Shown in pieces: positions 33,100 to 44,312 of a DNA stretch of 64,000 nucleotides (the first letter of the stretch is position 1; every line of letters begins with the position of its first letter). This stretch comes from Cytidiella melzeri (Eukaryota; Basidiomycota; Agaricomycetes; Polyporales; Irpicaceae). The notes beneath the pieces are model-generated. The model saw only the letters and a list, made by a program, of their open reading frames with translations. It did no database searches and was not told the DNA's origin. Position numbers and translations under genes: made by a program. The DNA lies in assembly GCA_022592445.1 (NCBI GenBank), contig JABYQR010000145.1, positions 39,678 to 103,677 of the forward strand, given 5' to 3'.

Positions 33100-35626
33100 A
33101 TGGGGATCAGGCGCGTAGACTTTGTAAATGGTATCCTACTGCAAGAAGATAAAGGCAATCATAAAGACTACTGTATGACTATGCTGGCACTTTTCAAACC
33201 ATGGCGCTCGTGTTTAGAGTTAAAGTCAAAAGACTTGACTACGAGTGATGAGTTCAACATCTACAAATTTCCCCAGCAATACACATATATCACAAATAAT
33301 TTCAACCTGCGGTATGAATGTTATGATGCCAGAGATTATTTTGCAGCACCCCAAGGATTAAAAACTCTAGATGTTGTTTCTATGCCACCATACTTTGGTA
33401 ATGACATGCTAGACGGAACTGAAGAAGAATTCATTGGTATACTTGATTCAGAACAATGTGGTTTTGATGAGCATAATGTAACAGACATGGGACCTATTGA
33501 AAGATTAACAATATTACAGCTAGAACATATGATGGATACTAAAGACATGCTCAAAAGGAATGGGGTTTTGAATGCAGATGACCACTCTGTTGATATCAAA
33601 CAGCAGATGATACAACACCTAGCTGTTATCATTGGCAAAAATTATTGAACAAGACCAAAGATGAAATTTTGAGCAATCAACAAGGACAGGTAGCTGCATC
33701 AAAGGCAATCAAAAAGCACAACCATTCTATTGATCTTGTAGAAGTCATCGATATTCCATATGATGAAAAGATATTTGAAGCAGCATCTAAGGAAGATCGC
33801 TCCCTTATCAATGAAATCATAAGTAACTATACATTGAACACTGAACAGACCAGGGCTTTCAAAATCATAGCAAATCACTCAACACTTGAAAAACCGTCCT
33901 AGCTGAAGATGTATGTGGGTGGAATGGCTGGTACAGGAAATTTCAAGTTATTAAATCATTGATACATTTTTATACCCGTCACAATTAAGCTTATTGGTTC
34001 CTTTGTATGGCACCTACTGGATCAGCTGCATCGCTGATTGGTGGTTCTACTTATCAGTTTATGCTAGGTATCAACCCTTATTGTAAAAACTGAACAACTA
34101 GGTGCTCTAAGTGAAATTAAAAGTAACTTGCAGTATGTAGAGTACATATTTATGGATGAGATATGAATGATTGATTGTTCAACTTATACAATATTAGCAG
34201 ACAAATGTGTATGGCCTTGGACAATGAGACTGAACCATTTGGAGGGAAACATGTCATCTTTGCGGGAGACTTTGCACAGCTTCCCCCAGTATCAACAGGA
34301 AACACCCTCTATTCAAGTACTGTTCAGTCTGTTATCCATACAGCACAGTCTCATAAGGATCAGCAAGCTGCTTTAGGTAAAGCAATATTGTCGCGGAGCG
34401 ACTGCTGCTATGCTGATAACCCTAAAAAGGGAGTGAAGTATAGAGGAAGGGGGTGGATCTCCAACGACGACAATGAGGTCAAAGTCGATGATGAGCAGGC
34501 AAGCAGGCACTGAGGCCGGATACTAGCAGTGCAAATGACATAGTTAATAAGGTATGATACTAAGTTACATGCAGTAACTCACCTAGCAGTGCAAATGACA
34601 GAGAGGTCAAGATGCAGAGCTAGGGAGGGTAAGGGCTACTATATATACTGTGGCTGGGTGGTCTATGCACAAGTTCCCACACTAGGGACTGGAGTAACTG
34701 TGGGGCTGGAGTAACAATAGAACAATAAGGGACCAGGGTAACTGTCAAGGACCTGAGTAACTGTCAAGGACCAGGGTACAGAGAACAATAGAGTTATAAC
34801 AATAGAACAATGGAACAATAGAACAATAAAACCTGGGGGAATCCCTGGGGAATCCCTATCAATGGAAGAAGAACAATAGAACAATAGCCTAGGTTGATCT
34901 GGAACCACTCCAGACTGAGTCTAGGGTTTGGGTCTGGACTATTGATAAATAAGGCAGGATGTCACGTGACCCGGGTTAGGGTTAGGCCTGGTAACACTCC
35001 TAGCCAGAAAATAAGCGCTCTAGATAGGCGCCTAAGGCTGTAAACTTGTGACAATGTTGGAAAAATCCGGTCTGTTAGACTATCCATGTCAAATATGGCA
35101 TCAGTTTACCACTGTGATCATCTTACGCACCAACATGAGACAAAATTCACAGACAGATGAAGATGCACAATTCTGCACTTTGCTAGAAAACTTAAGATAC
35201 AAGTCTTGTACCAAAGAAGATATTACTTTTCTGCAAACTAGAATAGCTGGTATTTCAAAAAATTGACAAAAGTGGTCAAATACTGTGTTCCGTAATGTAT
35301 CAACTATAACATCTTACAATGCAAGTAGAGATAAATTCAATGACAGAGGAGCAGAACAATTCTTGCAAGAGGCCCATCAAACTCTGAGTTATTTTTACTC
35401 TGTAGATTGTTATAGCTCCAACAATGATGAGACAAAGCTTTTGACCAAGATCCGTAAAACAAAAGCAGATCCATCACGGAATACTGACTGCCTTCGTCCA
35501 CATGATCAAGCTGTGTTTTGGTCATTGCCTCCAAGCAATACTGGAAACCATCCTGGCAAATTAGGTACTTGTATAGAAATGCCTATTATGATTAAGAAGA
35601 ACAAAGCAACAGAGTGTGGTGTGACT
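33100..35626 (+). pseudogene. Helitron Pif1-like helicase, part 1
   Basis: The frame carries the Helitron-type region upstream of the helicase (YCMTMLALFKPWRSCLELK), then the SF1B helicase core: YTLNTEQTRAFKIIANHST, YVGGMAGTG (Walker A), MAPTGSAASLIGGSTY, YIFMDEI (Walker B), FAGDFAQLPPVSTGNTLYSS, and after the LTR-710 copy 1 insertion VIILRTNMRQNSQ and GTCIEMPIMIKKNKATECG. The helicase would unwind DNA during rolling-circle transposition. Lesions: a stop at 33651 region, a stop at 33899-33901 before Walker A, a small deletion right in Walker A (Lys-Ser lost), a stop after Walker B, another near 35265, and two large insertions. The last residues (CGVT) continue at 44,489 beyond Copia-2. Confidence 0.85.
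34389..35091 (+). repeat. LTR-710 copy 1 (solo LTR) in the Helitron helicase
   Basis: 703 bp with ends TGTCGCGGAG and CCATGTCA, flanked by AATAT at 34384-34388 and 35092-35096. Excision restores GKAIWHQFT in the helicase. A TATA (CTATATATACTG, about 34,638-34,650) points to plus orientation. Downstream are loose GGAACAATAGAACAATA repeats. It provides the uninterrupted reference for LTR-710 copy 2 and so dates the Helitron boundary. Confidence 0.9.
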
Positions 35627-35797
35627 TGTTAGAAGGCTATGCAAGTAGAGGAAAGTGTTAAGAGAGCAAGACTGAGAGAGATCACACAGTGGGAGTTGGG
35701 GATCAAAAGTGCGTGTCGTTGCATTGATCAGTTTAAGTATTATATACGGTAACTACGGCGCTCGTACGTTAAGCGTCTAATTTAATATAGTCGAATA
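35627..35797 (-). repeat. Copia-2 3' LTR
   Basis: 171 bp, plus-strand ends TGTTAGAAGG and TAGTCGAATA. It differs from the 5' LTR mainly by transitions, including the terminal CA, which reads TA here. It contains GTATTATATACGG, a likely promoter element. Confidence 0.92.
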
Positions 35798-35804
35798 CTT
35801 CCCT

Positions 35805-36264
35805 TCAAGCATGAATATGAAGTAGTTCATTGAAGTGCTTGAGTTTTTCGAGAGGTAGTGCTTTAGTAAGTGTATCAGCACGTTGATCGTTAGAAGATAT
35901 GTGATGAATAGTTATATACTTCTTGAGTACACAATCGCTGATGAAATTCTTACGAATCTCGAAGTGTTTAGTTCGTTGCAAATGTTGCTCGTCAGGTGAG
36001 CTAACAATGGCAATAGTTGATGCACTGTCAGTATACATTTTGACAGGATCCATAGTAAAGTTCAGTAGTTCGTCAATGAGTGCTTTTAGATATATAGCCT
36101 CAGTTGACACATGCACTAAGGCATATAGTTCGGCTTCGGTGACCAATAGTGTTACGAGTGAACTGCGCTTACTTGACCAAGAGATAAGCGAGTCATTGTA
36201 TGTAAAGGTGTAGCCCATTATTGGTTTATTGCCGTATGTAGTCATACCGTCAGAATCAGCGTAT
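35805..36264 (-). pseudogene. Copia-2 RNase H, C-terminal part
   Basis: The minus-strand frame runs IGYADSDGMTTYGNKPIMGY, SWSSKRSSLVTLLVTEAELY, YTDSASTIAIVSSPDEQ, RADTLTKALP and ends HIHA near 35805. The RNase H acidic positions (AD at the first strand, E in the TEAELYAL block, TDS) are present. It is separated from the N-terminal part by NCGN-C, inserted within the LVGYADS motif; removal of NCGN-C and one CCGA flank gives the intact motif. The stop precedes the 3' LTR by a few bases, leaving little room for the polypurine tract (GGGAAG at about 35,799-35,804). Confidence 0.88.
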
Positions 36265-36268
36265 CCGA

Positions 36269-38118
36269 TGAGACACTGAGTCACGCTTCAAACTAAGAAC
36301 AACCTTAAAGACAACACAACCAACCACGAAGTGGCAATAGAAGTGTAAAGGTGTGGAGGCGCGGAAGTGTTAAAGTAATGCGAGGTGGCCTAAGAGTCCT
36401 AGTTTTACCTGTGCTAAAAGAGCGACAAGGGTTGTGTGATAAAGTTTATATGAAGGGAGTTAGACGGGCAACTACCACGCGTATCGCGGGTAAAAGGGCA
36501 AGTCGGCGCGGTGAAAGCAAAAGAGTTATAGCGCGGCTCAAAGAGAACGCGCGGGAGATGTCGCGGCTTGTAGGAAAACGGCGCACGGGGGGGGGACGCA
36601 GAAGATAAACGCAGGCGCAATATGAATCTCGAACACAAAACGCGGTCGCTGGTGAAGATGAAATAGTCGCTGTAAAACGCGGGCGCAGTGAAAGTGAACG
36701 CAATAAGCTCGACGCAGTGAAGATGAAACGCAACGCAGTAACGCAGTAAAATAACGCAGTTAAAAAGCAAACGCAGTATAACGAAGCCGAGAGGAAACGT
36801 AAGAGAAAGATAAACTAATAGCGCGCGGGTCGCAGCGGAAGGCTATGTGAGATCGCCGTCAATTGGACTCGGCAGACTGCGCGCGGGGGCGGTAGTGTAG
36901 AACAACACCTCCCAAGCGGCGATGCGTATTACAGGCGAACGCGTGGCCAACGACGACGTTGGTAGAGCTGGTAAGATTGAACTGCACTAGTTCGCACTCG
37001 TGATCCTCGCCTTCAAAGTTTGTAGATAGCCAGCAATCTGGGTGCGGCGCGCGCGGGCGATCGCAGTCAAGCGGGACGAAAGGTCCTGTACGTAGGGGAA
37101 TTGGGTGGTTGCTCTGAGTGTCGCAATAGGAGCAGTTATCAAGCGAGTCCGCGACAGAGGCGACGGACGACGCTGGCAAGGGTGATTTAGGAGTTGATCT
37201 CTCAGGGGAGACCGTAGGCGCTGCTGAGGGCTCGGGCGGCGGCGTGGGCGCGGGGATGATGGGATAACGGCTTAGAATCTCGCGCGGGCGCGGGCTGTAA
37301 GGGCAACGGCCGGTGGGTGAATGGGGACCAGTGGAACAGCAGCGGCAGACTCGAGGCGGGTTGTTGTTGTTAGACGCCGCAGGCATAAACGTAGAAGAGA
37401 TCGCAATGAGGCAACACAGGAGAGGCTACAGCTAGGGACGCGAAGAGACTCCCTCGACGCGAACACAAAGTGTAAAGTGTACTCTGGGAACTGGGGTGTG
37501 GATTGATTGATTTCTACGCAGTACAAGCAACACCTTTTTATATACCCTAAAGACCCTCTCCTAAACCTTTCCTTCTATGTCCTAAACCCAAACGCGAGAG
37601 CGAGGAAACGGGGTGGCAGAATACTTCCGTCTGCGGAGGCAAAAATGCCCAGCGAGTCGACGCCCGGCGGGACACAGCGTTGGTCAACGCGGAGTAGCGG
37701 CGCGCGCACTTGCGCCGAAGAGGCGCCAACCGTCGCGAGCAGGTGATGAGGCGCCGTCCAAGAGTTGCACAGCGTGGCGTGATAGGAGCCTTCCTGAAAC
37801 GGGGTTCGCGCGTCAAGTTTCTTCTACCGTTGGTCCGACCCGTGTCCGAAACACTTGGTGGCTGACCGGCCCATGCTCCGATGCAAAAGGGGCGTGTCTG
37901 TGTATCAGAGTTCGGTGCGATTCCTCGGCCTCGGATGTTTCCGGCGCATTGCTCCTTGTCAAGTCCTCGGATCCTCGGCGAACTCCTCGTGCTCTCGGCG
38001 AACTCCTCGTGCTCGTGACGCTGGGAAAGTGGAGGGACTGCCGCTCAGGATGATGCGGGCCGCGCAAATGGCGGGCTGCTGCTGGGTCTCCGCGCCTAGC
38101 CGATTTCCGGGCGTATCA
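36269..38118 (-). mobile_element. NCGN element copy C (subfamily 1) in Copia-2 RNase H
   Basis: 1,850 bp. Minus-strand ends are TGATACGCCCGGAAATCGG and GTGACTCAGTGTCTCA; flanks are CCGA on both sides (36265-36268 and 38119-38122), a perfect 4-bp duplication. Excision restores the RNase H frame exactly. Layout on the element strand: GC-rich leader, TATA (GGGTATATAAAAAGG near 37,540), Cys-rich ORF, then GCGTT-rich 3' third. Sequence is close to copy D along its length. Confidence 0.92.
36859..37386 (-). CDS. Cys-rich protein of NCGN element, copy C
   Basis: An intact 175-codon ORF about 150 bp downstream of the TATA-like sequence. It is nearly identical to copy D and begins MPAASNNNNPPRVCRCC. 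The two halves each carry Cys pairs (VCRCC...C; NCSYCDTQ) and the C-terminal half has DCDRPRAPHPDCWL, HECELVQFN and GHAFACNTHRRLGGVVLHY. A Pro-rich linker (IPAPTPPPEPSAAPTVSPER) joins them. No homologue known to me. Differences from copy D (SPRPREIL vs RPRPHEVL, STNFEGED vs SPDFEGKD) are mostly conservative and leave all nine Cys in place. Inference: a DNA- or RNA-binding accessory protein of the parental element. Confidence 0.68.
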   Translation of the reverse strand: MPAASNNNNPPRVCRCCSTGPHSPTGRCPYSPRPREILSRYPIIPAPTPPPEPSAAPTVSPERSTPKSPLPASSVASVADSLDNCSYCDTQSNHPIPLRTGPFVPLDCDRPRAPHPDCWLSTNFEGEDHECELVQFNLTSSTNVVVGHAFACNTHRRLGGVVLHYRPRAQSAESN

Positions 38119-38122
38119 CCGA

Positions 38123-41040
38123 CAAGTGAAGTATTAGTAGTAGTTGCTTGGTTTCCTAGCACAAGCCAGTAATTGCACGTTTCCTTCAAGTATAGGTAAC
38201 ACTGTTTAGCTGCAGCGAAGTGTTCCTTAGAAGGGTCAGCTAAGTATTGTGCAAGTTGACCAGTGCAGTATGCAACGTCTGGTTGAGTACAGTCAGCGAC
38301 GTATTGTAAACCAACAACTAGAGACATGTTTTGTTTAATAGCGTCAGCGTCCTGACAAGGTTCTTTCGAGTCACGGGGGGCTAAGTTGTGCTCGTGTATC
38401 ATAGGCGTACGGCATGTATGATCATGGTCAAAGTTGTTTCGTTTAAGTATAGTTTGGATATAATTGCGTTGACGAAGCTTGATAACACCAGAGGCTTTGT
38501 CGTAATTGATCTCCATGCCAAGCATCCAGTGGATAGTACCACCGTTTGTTACTTCGACATGTTGTCTAAGTGCTATCTCGAATTGTTCAGCGACGACAGA
38601 AGTGATAGTACAGAGAGTAATATCGTCAACATGAACAGCGAGTATAAGTATTAATTTGTCTCCCCTGTAAAGGTAGAAGACAGTGTTATCGTAGTCTGAA
38701 CACTTGAGTCCAAGTTGGAAAAGTATACCGCATAGTACCTTGTACCAGCGACGTCCGGCTTGTTTAAGGCCATAGATAGTTTTGCGTAGTTTAAGTACCC
38801 AGCCCTTAGGCAAGTTGGGCAGTAAGTCGCCAGGCGGCGGACAAAGATAAAGATCTTCATCATCGTTAATTTTACCGTATAAGTAAGCAGACTTAACATC
38901 GAGTTGGTTAATCTCGAAGTGTAGTGAAGCCGCAAGTGTAAGTATGAGTCGCATAGAACTCATGCGCGCGACTGGAGCAAACAAGTCATTTGCATAGTAA
39001 TCAATATCATCGCGCTGAGAATATCCTTGCGCAACAAGTCTTGACTTAAGTTTAGTAACTTTGCCATGTTCGTACTTGGTCTTGTAGACAAAGCGAGAAC
39101 CAGTAATGTTGGCATTTGGCGGCGGGATACAGTATTCCCAAGTGCCGAGTTGTTCTAGTGTATCAACCTCAAGTTTCATAGACTTAAACCTATCGTCTTT
39201 GAGAGGATGATTCAGTACATCTTTGAAAGTGACAGGGTCACCGACGTCCTCAGCATAGTAAGCGTCAAACTCAGTTAAGTAGAAAGCAATGTTAGTGTCT
39301 CCTTCGTCGTAGTTTAGACCACGAGCTTTACGCGATAGTTGAGGAGTTCTGTTGGAACGCCTTGGACCAGTAGGGTCAGGCTTGTCAATTTCCATTGGTT
39401 CTATGTGAGGGTTGTTCTCAAGTTCAAGTTGTTTTTCAGTAGTAAGTTTTTCAACATTTGGTTCTTTCTCCCCTTCAATTCATATTGTAGAGTCAACAAA
39501 TTGAAAGTTACGTTCAACTCCGACACGTTGTCCGAAGTAAACATAGTGACCTTTAGAGTGTTCAGCGAAGCCTATCCAGACTCCCCTTTCACCCTTAGAT
39601 GCTAGTTTATTTGTGCGATATTCATCGTATACAATGCACGGCTGACCGAAGACTTGAAGTCCATCAAGGTTAGCATCTGTGCCATATCGCTTAAAGTAAG
39701 GAGTTTTGTAGTTAAGTGTAGTATGAGGAGAACGATTGTACACATACATCGCGTATAATGCAGCGTACCACCAAAGTCGATTTGGTAAAGATGCAGTATG
39801 CAGGTTTACTCGAATCAAGTTCATAATAGTTTGATGTACACGCTCAGCAACACCATTTTGCTGAGGAGTATCATGTACAGTAAGACGTAGTATAGTTCCT
39901 TGAGTTTTCAAGTAAGCAGTCATAGCTTTACTGGTAAAGACACTGTCGTTATCGGCTTGAAGTATCTTGACACGAATACCATATTGCGTCAAAAGTTCAG
40001 TAGAGAAAATGACCCATTGAGTATAGGCGTCATCTTTAGTAACTAGTGGTGCAAGTACTAACCATCTAGTAGCATCGTCGACAATAGTCAACCAGTATTC
40101 ATGTTTACCAGTAATCGACGCTGTGGGTAGAGGCCCAAAGATGTTGATTTGAAAGTGATCTCCAAAAGCTTCAGCTAACGATGAAGAACGAAGTTTAGGT
40201 ACAGTATTGTGATGGATATTGTTAAGTAAACAGTCCTTGCACGGAGTTTCAGTATGGTCAGTTATATGATCAGTAATAATTGATGAAGTTTGGAGTAGTT
40301 TCTTGATCATGAAGTAACTGAGATGACCGAGTTTTTTATGTAGTTCAAGTAAAGTAATGCCAGTTCTATGCACGCTTGCTAAAGAAGTCACTCGAGTTGA
40401 TGATAGCGTGTATAAATCATTTGATTTTCTAACAACAGCCACACAAGTCGAGTTTAAGTTGTATATAGTACAGAGTCCATGATAGAACGTAAACCGATAA
40501 TCAGAGTCCAATTTTCCAACGCTGATTAAAGTAAAAGGTAGAGTTGAGTTGAAGTAGACGTTCTTTAGCAAGAGTTCGATAAGCTTACCACTTTCCTGTT
40601 CCACCTCAAGTACCATGTCACCAGCGAGTTTCAAAACTAGTTGTTCTGAGTTGGCAACAGTCAGTACGATAGTTGGTACGGAGTGGACATTGAAAAGTAA
40701 GTCTTGATACGGCGTACAGTGTATAGTTGCGCCAGTATCAAGAATATGTACCGACTCGTCTGTTGACGAAGTCGCATACAGTGGAAGTAGGGTAGGAAAA
40801 GCAGTAGTAGTAAGCGAAGTACTTACGTGCATAGTGACATCGGACTCAGAGAGAGCCGACACCCACGCGCTCTGGTTGCGACGAGGAGTAGTGGTCGACG
40901 GACCAGCGACAGCGGGAGTGGCAACAGCAGCAGCAGCAGTGGCAGCTTTGCCCTTGGCACCAGCAGCGAGGACTTCCGGGTGATACCCTTCCTCTTCATC
41001 GCCTCCTTGGACTTCTCTGTCCAGGGCGAAGGGCAAGTAG
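38123..41040 (-). pseudogene. Copia-2 protease, integrase, reverse transcriptase, RNase H N-part
   Basis: From 41040 on the minus strand the protease has VHILDTGATIHCT, followed by the pre-integrase linker (ELHKKLGHLSYFMIKK, TPCKDCLL), the integrase core (FGPLPTASITGKHEYWLTIVDD and DTPQQNGVAERVHQ) and a chromodomain-free linker. Reverse transcriptase has SRLVAQGYSQRDDIDYYAN, LDVKSAYLYGKINDDEDLYL, YGLKQAGRRWY and LAVHVDDITLC (intact Asp pair), then the start of RNase H. One in-frame stop (TGA, 39482-39480) lies between integrase and RT, where CGA (Arg) is the simplest ancestral codon. A frame change also exists between the gag finger and the protease (about 40,850-41,020). Confidence 0.88.
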
Positions 41041-41044
41041 GCGT

Positions 41045-42887
41045 TGATACGTCCAAAATTCAGCTAGGCACGGAGACCCGGCAGCAGCCTGCCATTTGCG
41101 CGGCCCGCGTCATCCTGAGCGGCAAGTCCCTCCACTTTCACAGCGTCACGGGCACGAGGAGTTCACTGAGGTCACGAGGAGTCCGCCGAGGATCCGAGGA
41201 CTTGACAGGGAGCAACGCGCCGGAAACATCTGGGGCCGAGGAATCACACCGAACTCTGACTCACAGACACGCCCCTTTTGCATCGGAGCATGGGCCGGCC
41301 AGCCACCAAGAGTTTCGGACGCGGGTCGGACCAACGGTAGAAGAAACTTGACGCGCAAACCCTGTTTCAGGAAGACTCCTATCATGCCACACGGTGCAAC
41401 TCCTGGACGGCGCCTCATCACCTGCTCGCGACGGTTGGCGCCTCTTCAGCGCAAGGGCGCGCGCCGCTACTCCGCGTCGACCAACGCTGTGTTCCACCGG
41501 GCGTCGACTCGCTGGACATTTTGCCTCCGCAGACGGAAGTATTCTGCCACCCTGTTTCCTCGCTCTCGCGTTTGGGTTTAGGACATAGAAGGAAAGGTTT
41601 AGGAGAGGGTCTTTAGGGTATATAAAAAGGTGTTGTTTGTACGGCGTGAAAATCAATCAATCCACACCCCAGTTTCCAGAGTTCACTTTACGCTTTGCGT
41701 TCGCGTCGAGGGAGTCTCGTCGCGCCCATAGCTGTAGCTTCTTCTGCGTTGTCTCATTGCGACCTCTTCCACGTTTATGTCCGCTGCGTCTAACAACGAC
41801 AACCCGCTTCGAGTGTGCCGTTACTGTCCCACTGTTCCCCACTTACCCGACGGTCGCTGCCCTTACCGCCCGCGCCCGCACGAGGTTCTACGCCGTTATC
41901 CCATCATCCCCGCGCCCACGCCGCCGCCAGAACCCTCAACAGCGCCTACGGTCTCCCCTGAGAGATCAACTCCTAAATCACCCTTGCCAGCGTCGTCCGT
42001 CGCCTCCGTCGCGGACTCGCTTGATAACTGCTCCTATTGCAACACTCAGAGCGACCACCCAATTCCCCTACGTTCAGGACCTTTCGTCCCGCTCGACTGC
42101 GATCGCCCGCGCGCGCCGCACCCGGATTGCTGGCTATCTCCAGACTTTGAAGGCAAGGATCACGAGTGCGAACTAGTGCAGTTCAATCTTACCAGCTCCA
42201 CCAACGTCGTCGTTGGCCACGCATTCGCCTGTAATACGCATCGCCGCTTGGGAGGTGTTGTTCTACACTACCGCCCCCGCGCGCAGTCTGTTGAGTCCAA
42301 TTGACGGCGATCTCACATAGCCTTCCGCTGCGACTCGCGCGCCATTAGTTTATCTTTCTCTTATGTTTCCTTTCGGCTTTGTTATACTGCGTTTGCTCTT
42401 TAACTGCGTTATTTTACTGCGTTACTGCGTTGCGTTTCACCTTCACTGCGTCGAGCTTACTGCGTTCACTTTCACTGCGCCCGCGTTTTACAGCGACTAC
42501 TTCATCTTTACCAGCGACTGCGTTTTGTGTTCAAGATTCATATTGCGCCTGCGTTTATCTTCTGCGTCCCTCCCCGCGCCGTTTTCCTACAAGTCGCGAC
42601 ATCTCCCGCGCGTTCTCTTGGAGTTGCGCTATAACTCTTTTGCTTTCACCGCGCCGACTTGCCTTTTACCCGCAATACACGTGGTAGTTGCCCGCCTAGC
42701 TCCCTGCGCATACACTTTATCATAAACCTTGTCGCTCTTTTAGCACAGGTAAAACTAGGACTCTAAGACCACCTCGCACACTTTAACACTTCCGCGCTTC
42801 CACACCTTTACACTTCTGTTGCCACTTCGTGGGTGGTTGTGTTGTCTTTAAGGTTGTTCTTAGTTTGAAGCGTGACTCAGTGTCTCA
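41045..42887 (+). mobile_element. NCGN element copy D (subfamily 1) in Copia-2 gag
   Basis: 1,843 bp, ends TGATACGTCCAAAATTC and GTGACTCAGTGTCTCA, flanks GCGT (41041-41044) and GCAT (42888-42891), a 4-bp duplication with one CpG transition. It split the Copia-2 gag zinc knuckle: removal joins CYNCNKTGHTM to PTC, giving C-x2-C-x4-H-x4-C. A TATA stretch GGGTATATAAAAAGG lies at 41616-41630, about 150 bp upstream of the ORF. It is the best-preserved copy and a good reference for the family. Confidence 0.92.
41777..42304 (+). CDS. Cys-rich protein of NCGN element, copy D (reference copy)
   Basis: An intact 175-residue ORF. Cysteines fall at about residues 14, 17, 28, 85, 88, 108, 118, 131 and 152. 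The first cluster is VCRYCPTVPHLPDGRCPY (C-x2-C-x10-C) and the second NCSYCNTQSDHPIPL (C-x2-C with nearby His). Next come LDCDRPRAPHPDCWLSPDF and GHAFACNTHRRLG. Residues 41-75 are a Pro/Ser/Thr linker. The C-terminus is basic-hydrophobic (GGVVLHYRPRAQ). The Cys pairs spaced by two suggest zinc binding, but no named fold is recognised. The ORF starts at the first ATG after the TATA-like box, in the second half of the element, so a transcript would begin inside the element and run toward its GTGTCTCA end. Confidence 0.68.
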   Translation: MSAASNNDNPLRVCRYCPTVPHLPDGRCPYRPRPHEVLRRYPIIPAPTPPPEPSTAPTVSPERSTPKSPLPASSVASVADSLDNCSYCNTQSDHPIPLRSGPFVPLDCDRPRAPHPDCWLSPDFEGKDHECELVQFNLTSSTNVVVGHAFACNTHRRLGGVVLHYRPRAQSVESN

Positions 42888-42891
42888 GCAT

Positions 42892-44247
42892 CGTGTGGCC
42901 AGTCTTGTTGCAGTTGTAACACTTCATCTTCAAAGTGTCACGGACGGACTTCTCCTTCAAGTAAGGAGCGGCGGCCGCACGAGCGGAGGAAGTGGCTTTC
43001 GCCGGACGTTCGACACGTTTGTCGACTGCTGGCGACGCGGCAGATGAACCACCAGCGGGCCTATTGCGAGGAACGAGGGTTGACAAACCCTTGGACCGAG
43101 AGCGGTCAAGTGGATGAGCAAGTTGCCAGCTATGAAAGTTGCGGCGGAGCTCGATGCTCAGAGAGATGGGGTTATAGTCGTACTTCTCGCCCGCAGGAGT
43201 ACGGGAACGCACGCCAGCCTTGTAGCTAGCACGAGTATGCGCACAGGCGGGGGGCATGATGCCGACGAGGGCGGAGTAAAAAATGTGCTGAGGAAACTCA
43301 ATCCCTTTGGAGAGAATCTTCAAGTACAAGTTGTGCGCGTCATCAAGGAGTTTGTCCATTTCATGGACAGGACGGCGGAGGGAGAATAGTTGGAAGATTT
43401 TGTTCGCGTCCGACATAGTGGAAGTCGGCTCGAATCGTTCGGAGAGTTTCTCCATGAGTCTGTGGGGCGCGGTCTCGTTGAGATAGTTCGCCATCACAGA
43501 GTCTGCGATGTGTCCAGCCAAGACGTTGAAGACAGCCCGTTGGACCTCTTGAGGAATGGTCAGACCACCCCTGTAGCTGTAGAAGTCGACAATGGTCGAC
43601 ATCGCAGTATCGACGCGGAATTTCCACATCGGCCAGGTATCAGGACCTGTAAGTTTGCCAATGTCTGCGAAGGCTTTGTGGACGTCGCTAAGCAACATAG
43701 TATACTCCACGTCGTGCTTTGGAGGCACGGAAAGGAGGGACAACACTGCTCGCGCAGAGTCAGTGGGGCCAGATGGCGAGGGGGACGGTGCACGACGGGC
43801 TCTGGGCAGTTTGCCCCTTCGCCTTTCGTGCACCTCGTCGTCGTCCATAGGATTGTCGCTGTCATCTGACGATGGCTTAGTGGTGTGACGGCGAGCGAAG
43901 TCATTGCGGAGAGTGTTGAATGGAGTGCGACAGTGATCAGAAGGGGATGCTGAGACTCGTCGTGATGCCGTGTTGCGGGCAGTGGGATGGTCAGCGACAG
44001 CTGAGGTAGTAGGGACGTTGTCGGAAGGTGCAGCAGAAGGTGCAGGACCTGGAGTACCAGCGCAAGAAGCGGAAGACATTGGATGAGGAGGAGTAGAAGC
44101 AGGAGGAGGAGTTGGAGTAGGAGTGAAGACGGGGGTACGTCTTCTGCGTGTAGTACAAGGGATAGTGCCTCGAAGAAAGTTGGTTTGGTGTCGTTCGCGC
44201 GTAGAACAACGAGGTTGAGGCTGATCAGTGGGATCAGAGCTCATCAA
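42892..44247 (-). CDS. Copia-2 gag
   Basis: The frame opens at ATG 44247 (MMSSDPTDQPQ; a second Met follows at once) and runs to the zinc knuckle CYNCNKTGHTM at about 42,895, where NCGN-D cuts it. The N-terminal 150 residues are Pro/Ser/Thr/Arg rich. The Copia gag core follows: TWPMWKFRVDTAMSTIV, ADSVMANYLNETAPHRLMEKL, HEMDKLLDDAHNLYL and FPQHIFYSALVGIM. Gag packages the RNA and builds the intracellular particle. No internal stop was seen before the insertion. It starts about 65 bp downstream of the 5' LTR. Confidence 0.85.
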
Positions 44248-44299
44248 CTGGTGGAGAGTGAGTGCAGAGAGTAATATGAGTAAGGTAAAGAGCTTATTA

Positions 44300-44312
44300 G
44301 GGGCTCATAACC
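44300..44312 (-). promoter_or_regulatory. Copia-2 primer-binding site (initiator tRNA-Met half molecule)
   Basis: GGTTATGAGCCCC on the minus strand directly abuts the 5' LTR end. It is complementary to the anticodon-arm sequence GGGCUCAUAACC of initiator tRNA-Met, as in Drosophila copia, where a cleaved half tRNA primes reverse transcription. The same motif follows the Copia-1 and Copia-3 LTRs in this window. Confidence 0.8.

Noticed and set aside
37613..38053. ORFs of 130-160 codons in the GC-rich leader of NCGN copies (also about 41,096-41,656, 58,290-58,757 and 21,902-22,294)
   Set aside because: Present on both strands, frames shift between copies, and no conserved start or stop; only the Cys-rich ORF keeps its frame.
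41045..42887. Assigning the NCGN family to a known 4-bp-TSD DNA transposon group such as Ginger or Academ
   Set aside because: No transposase is present and the terminal bases do not settle it; TG...CA ends fit solo LTRs equally well.
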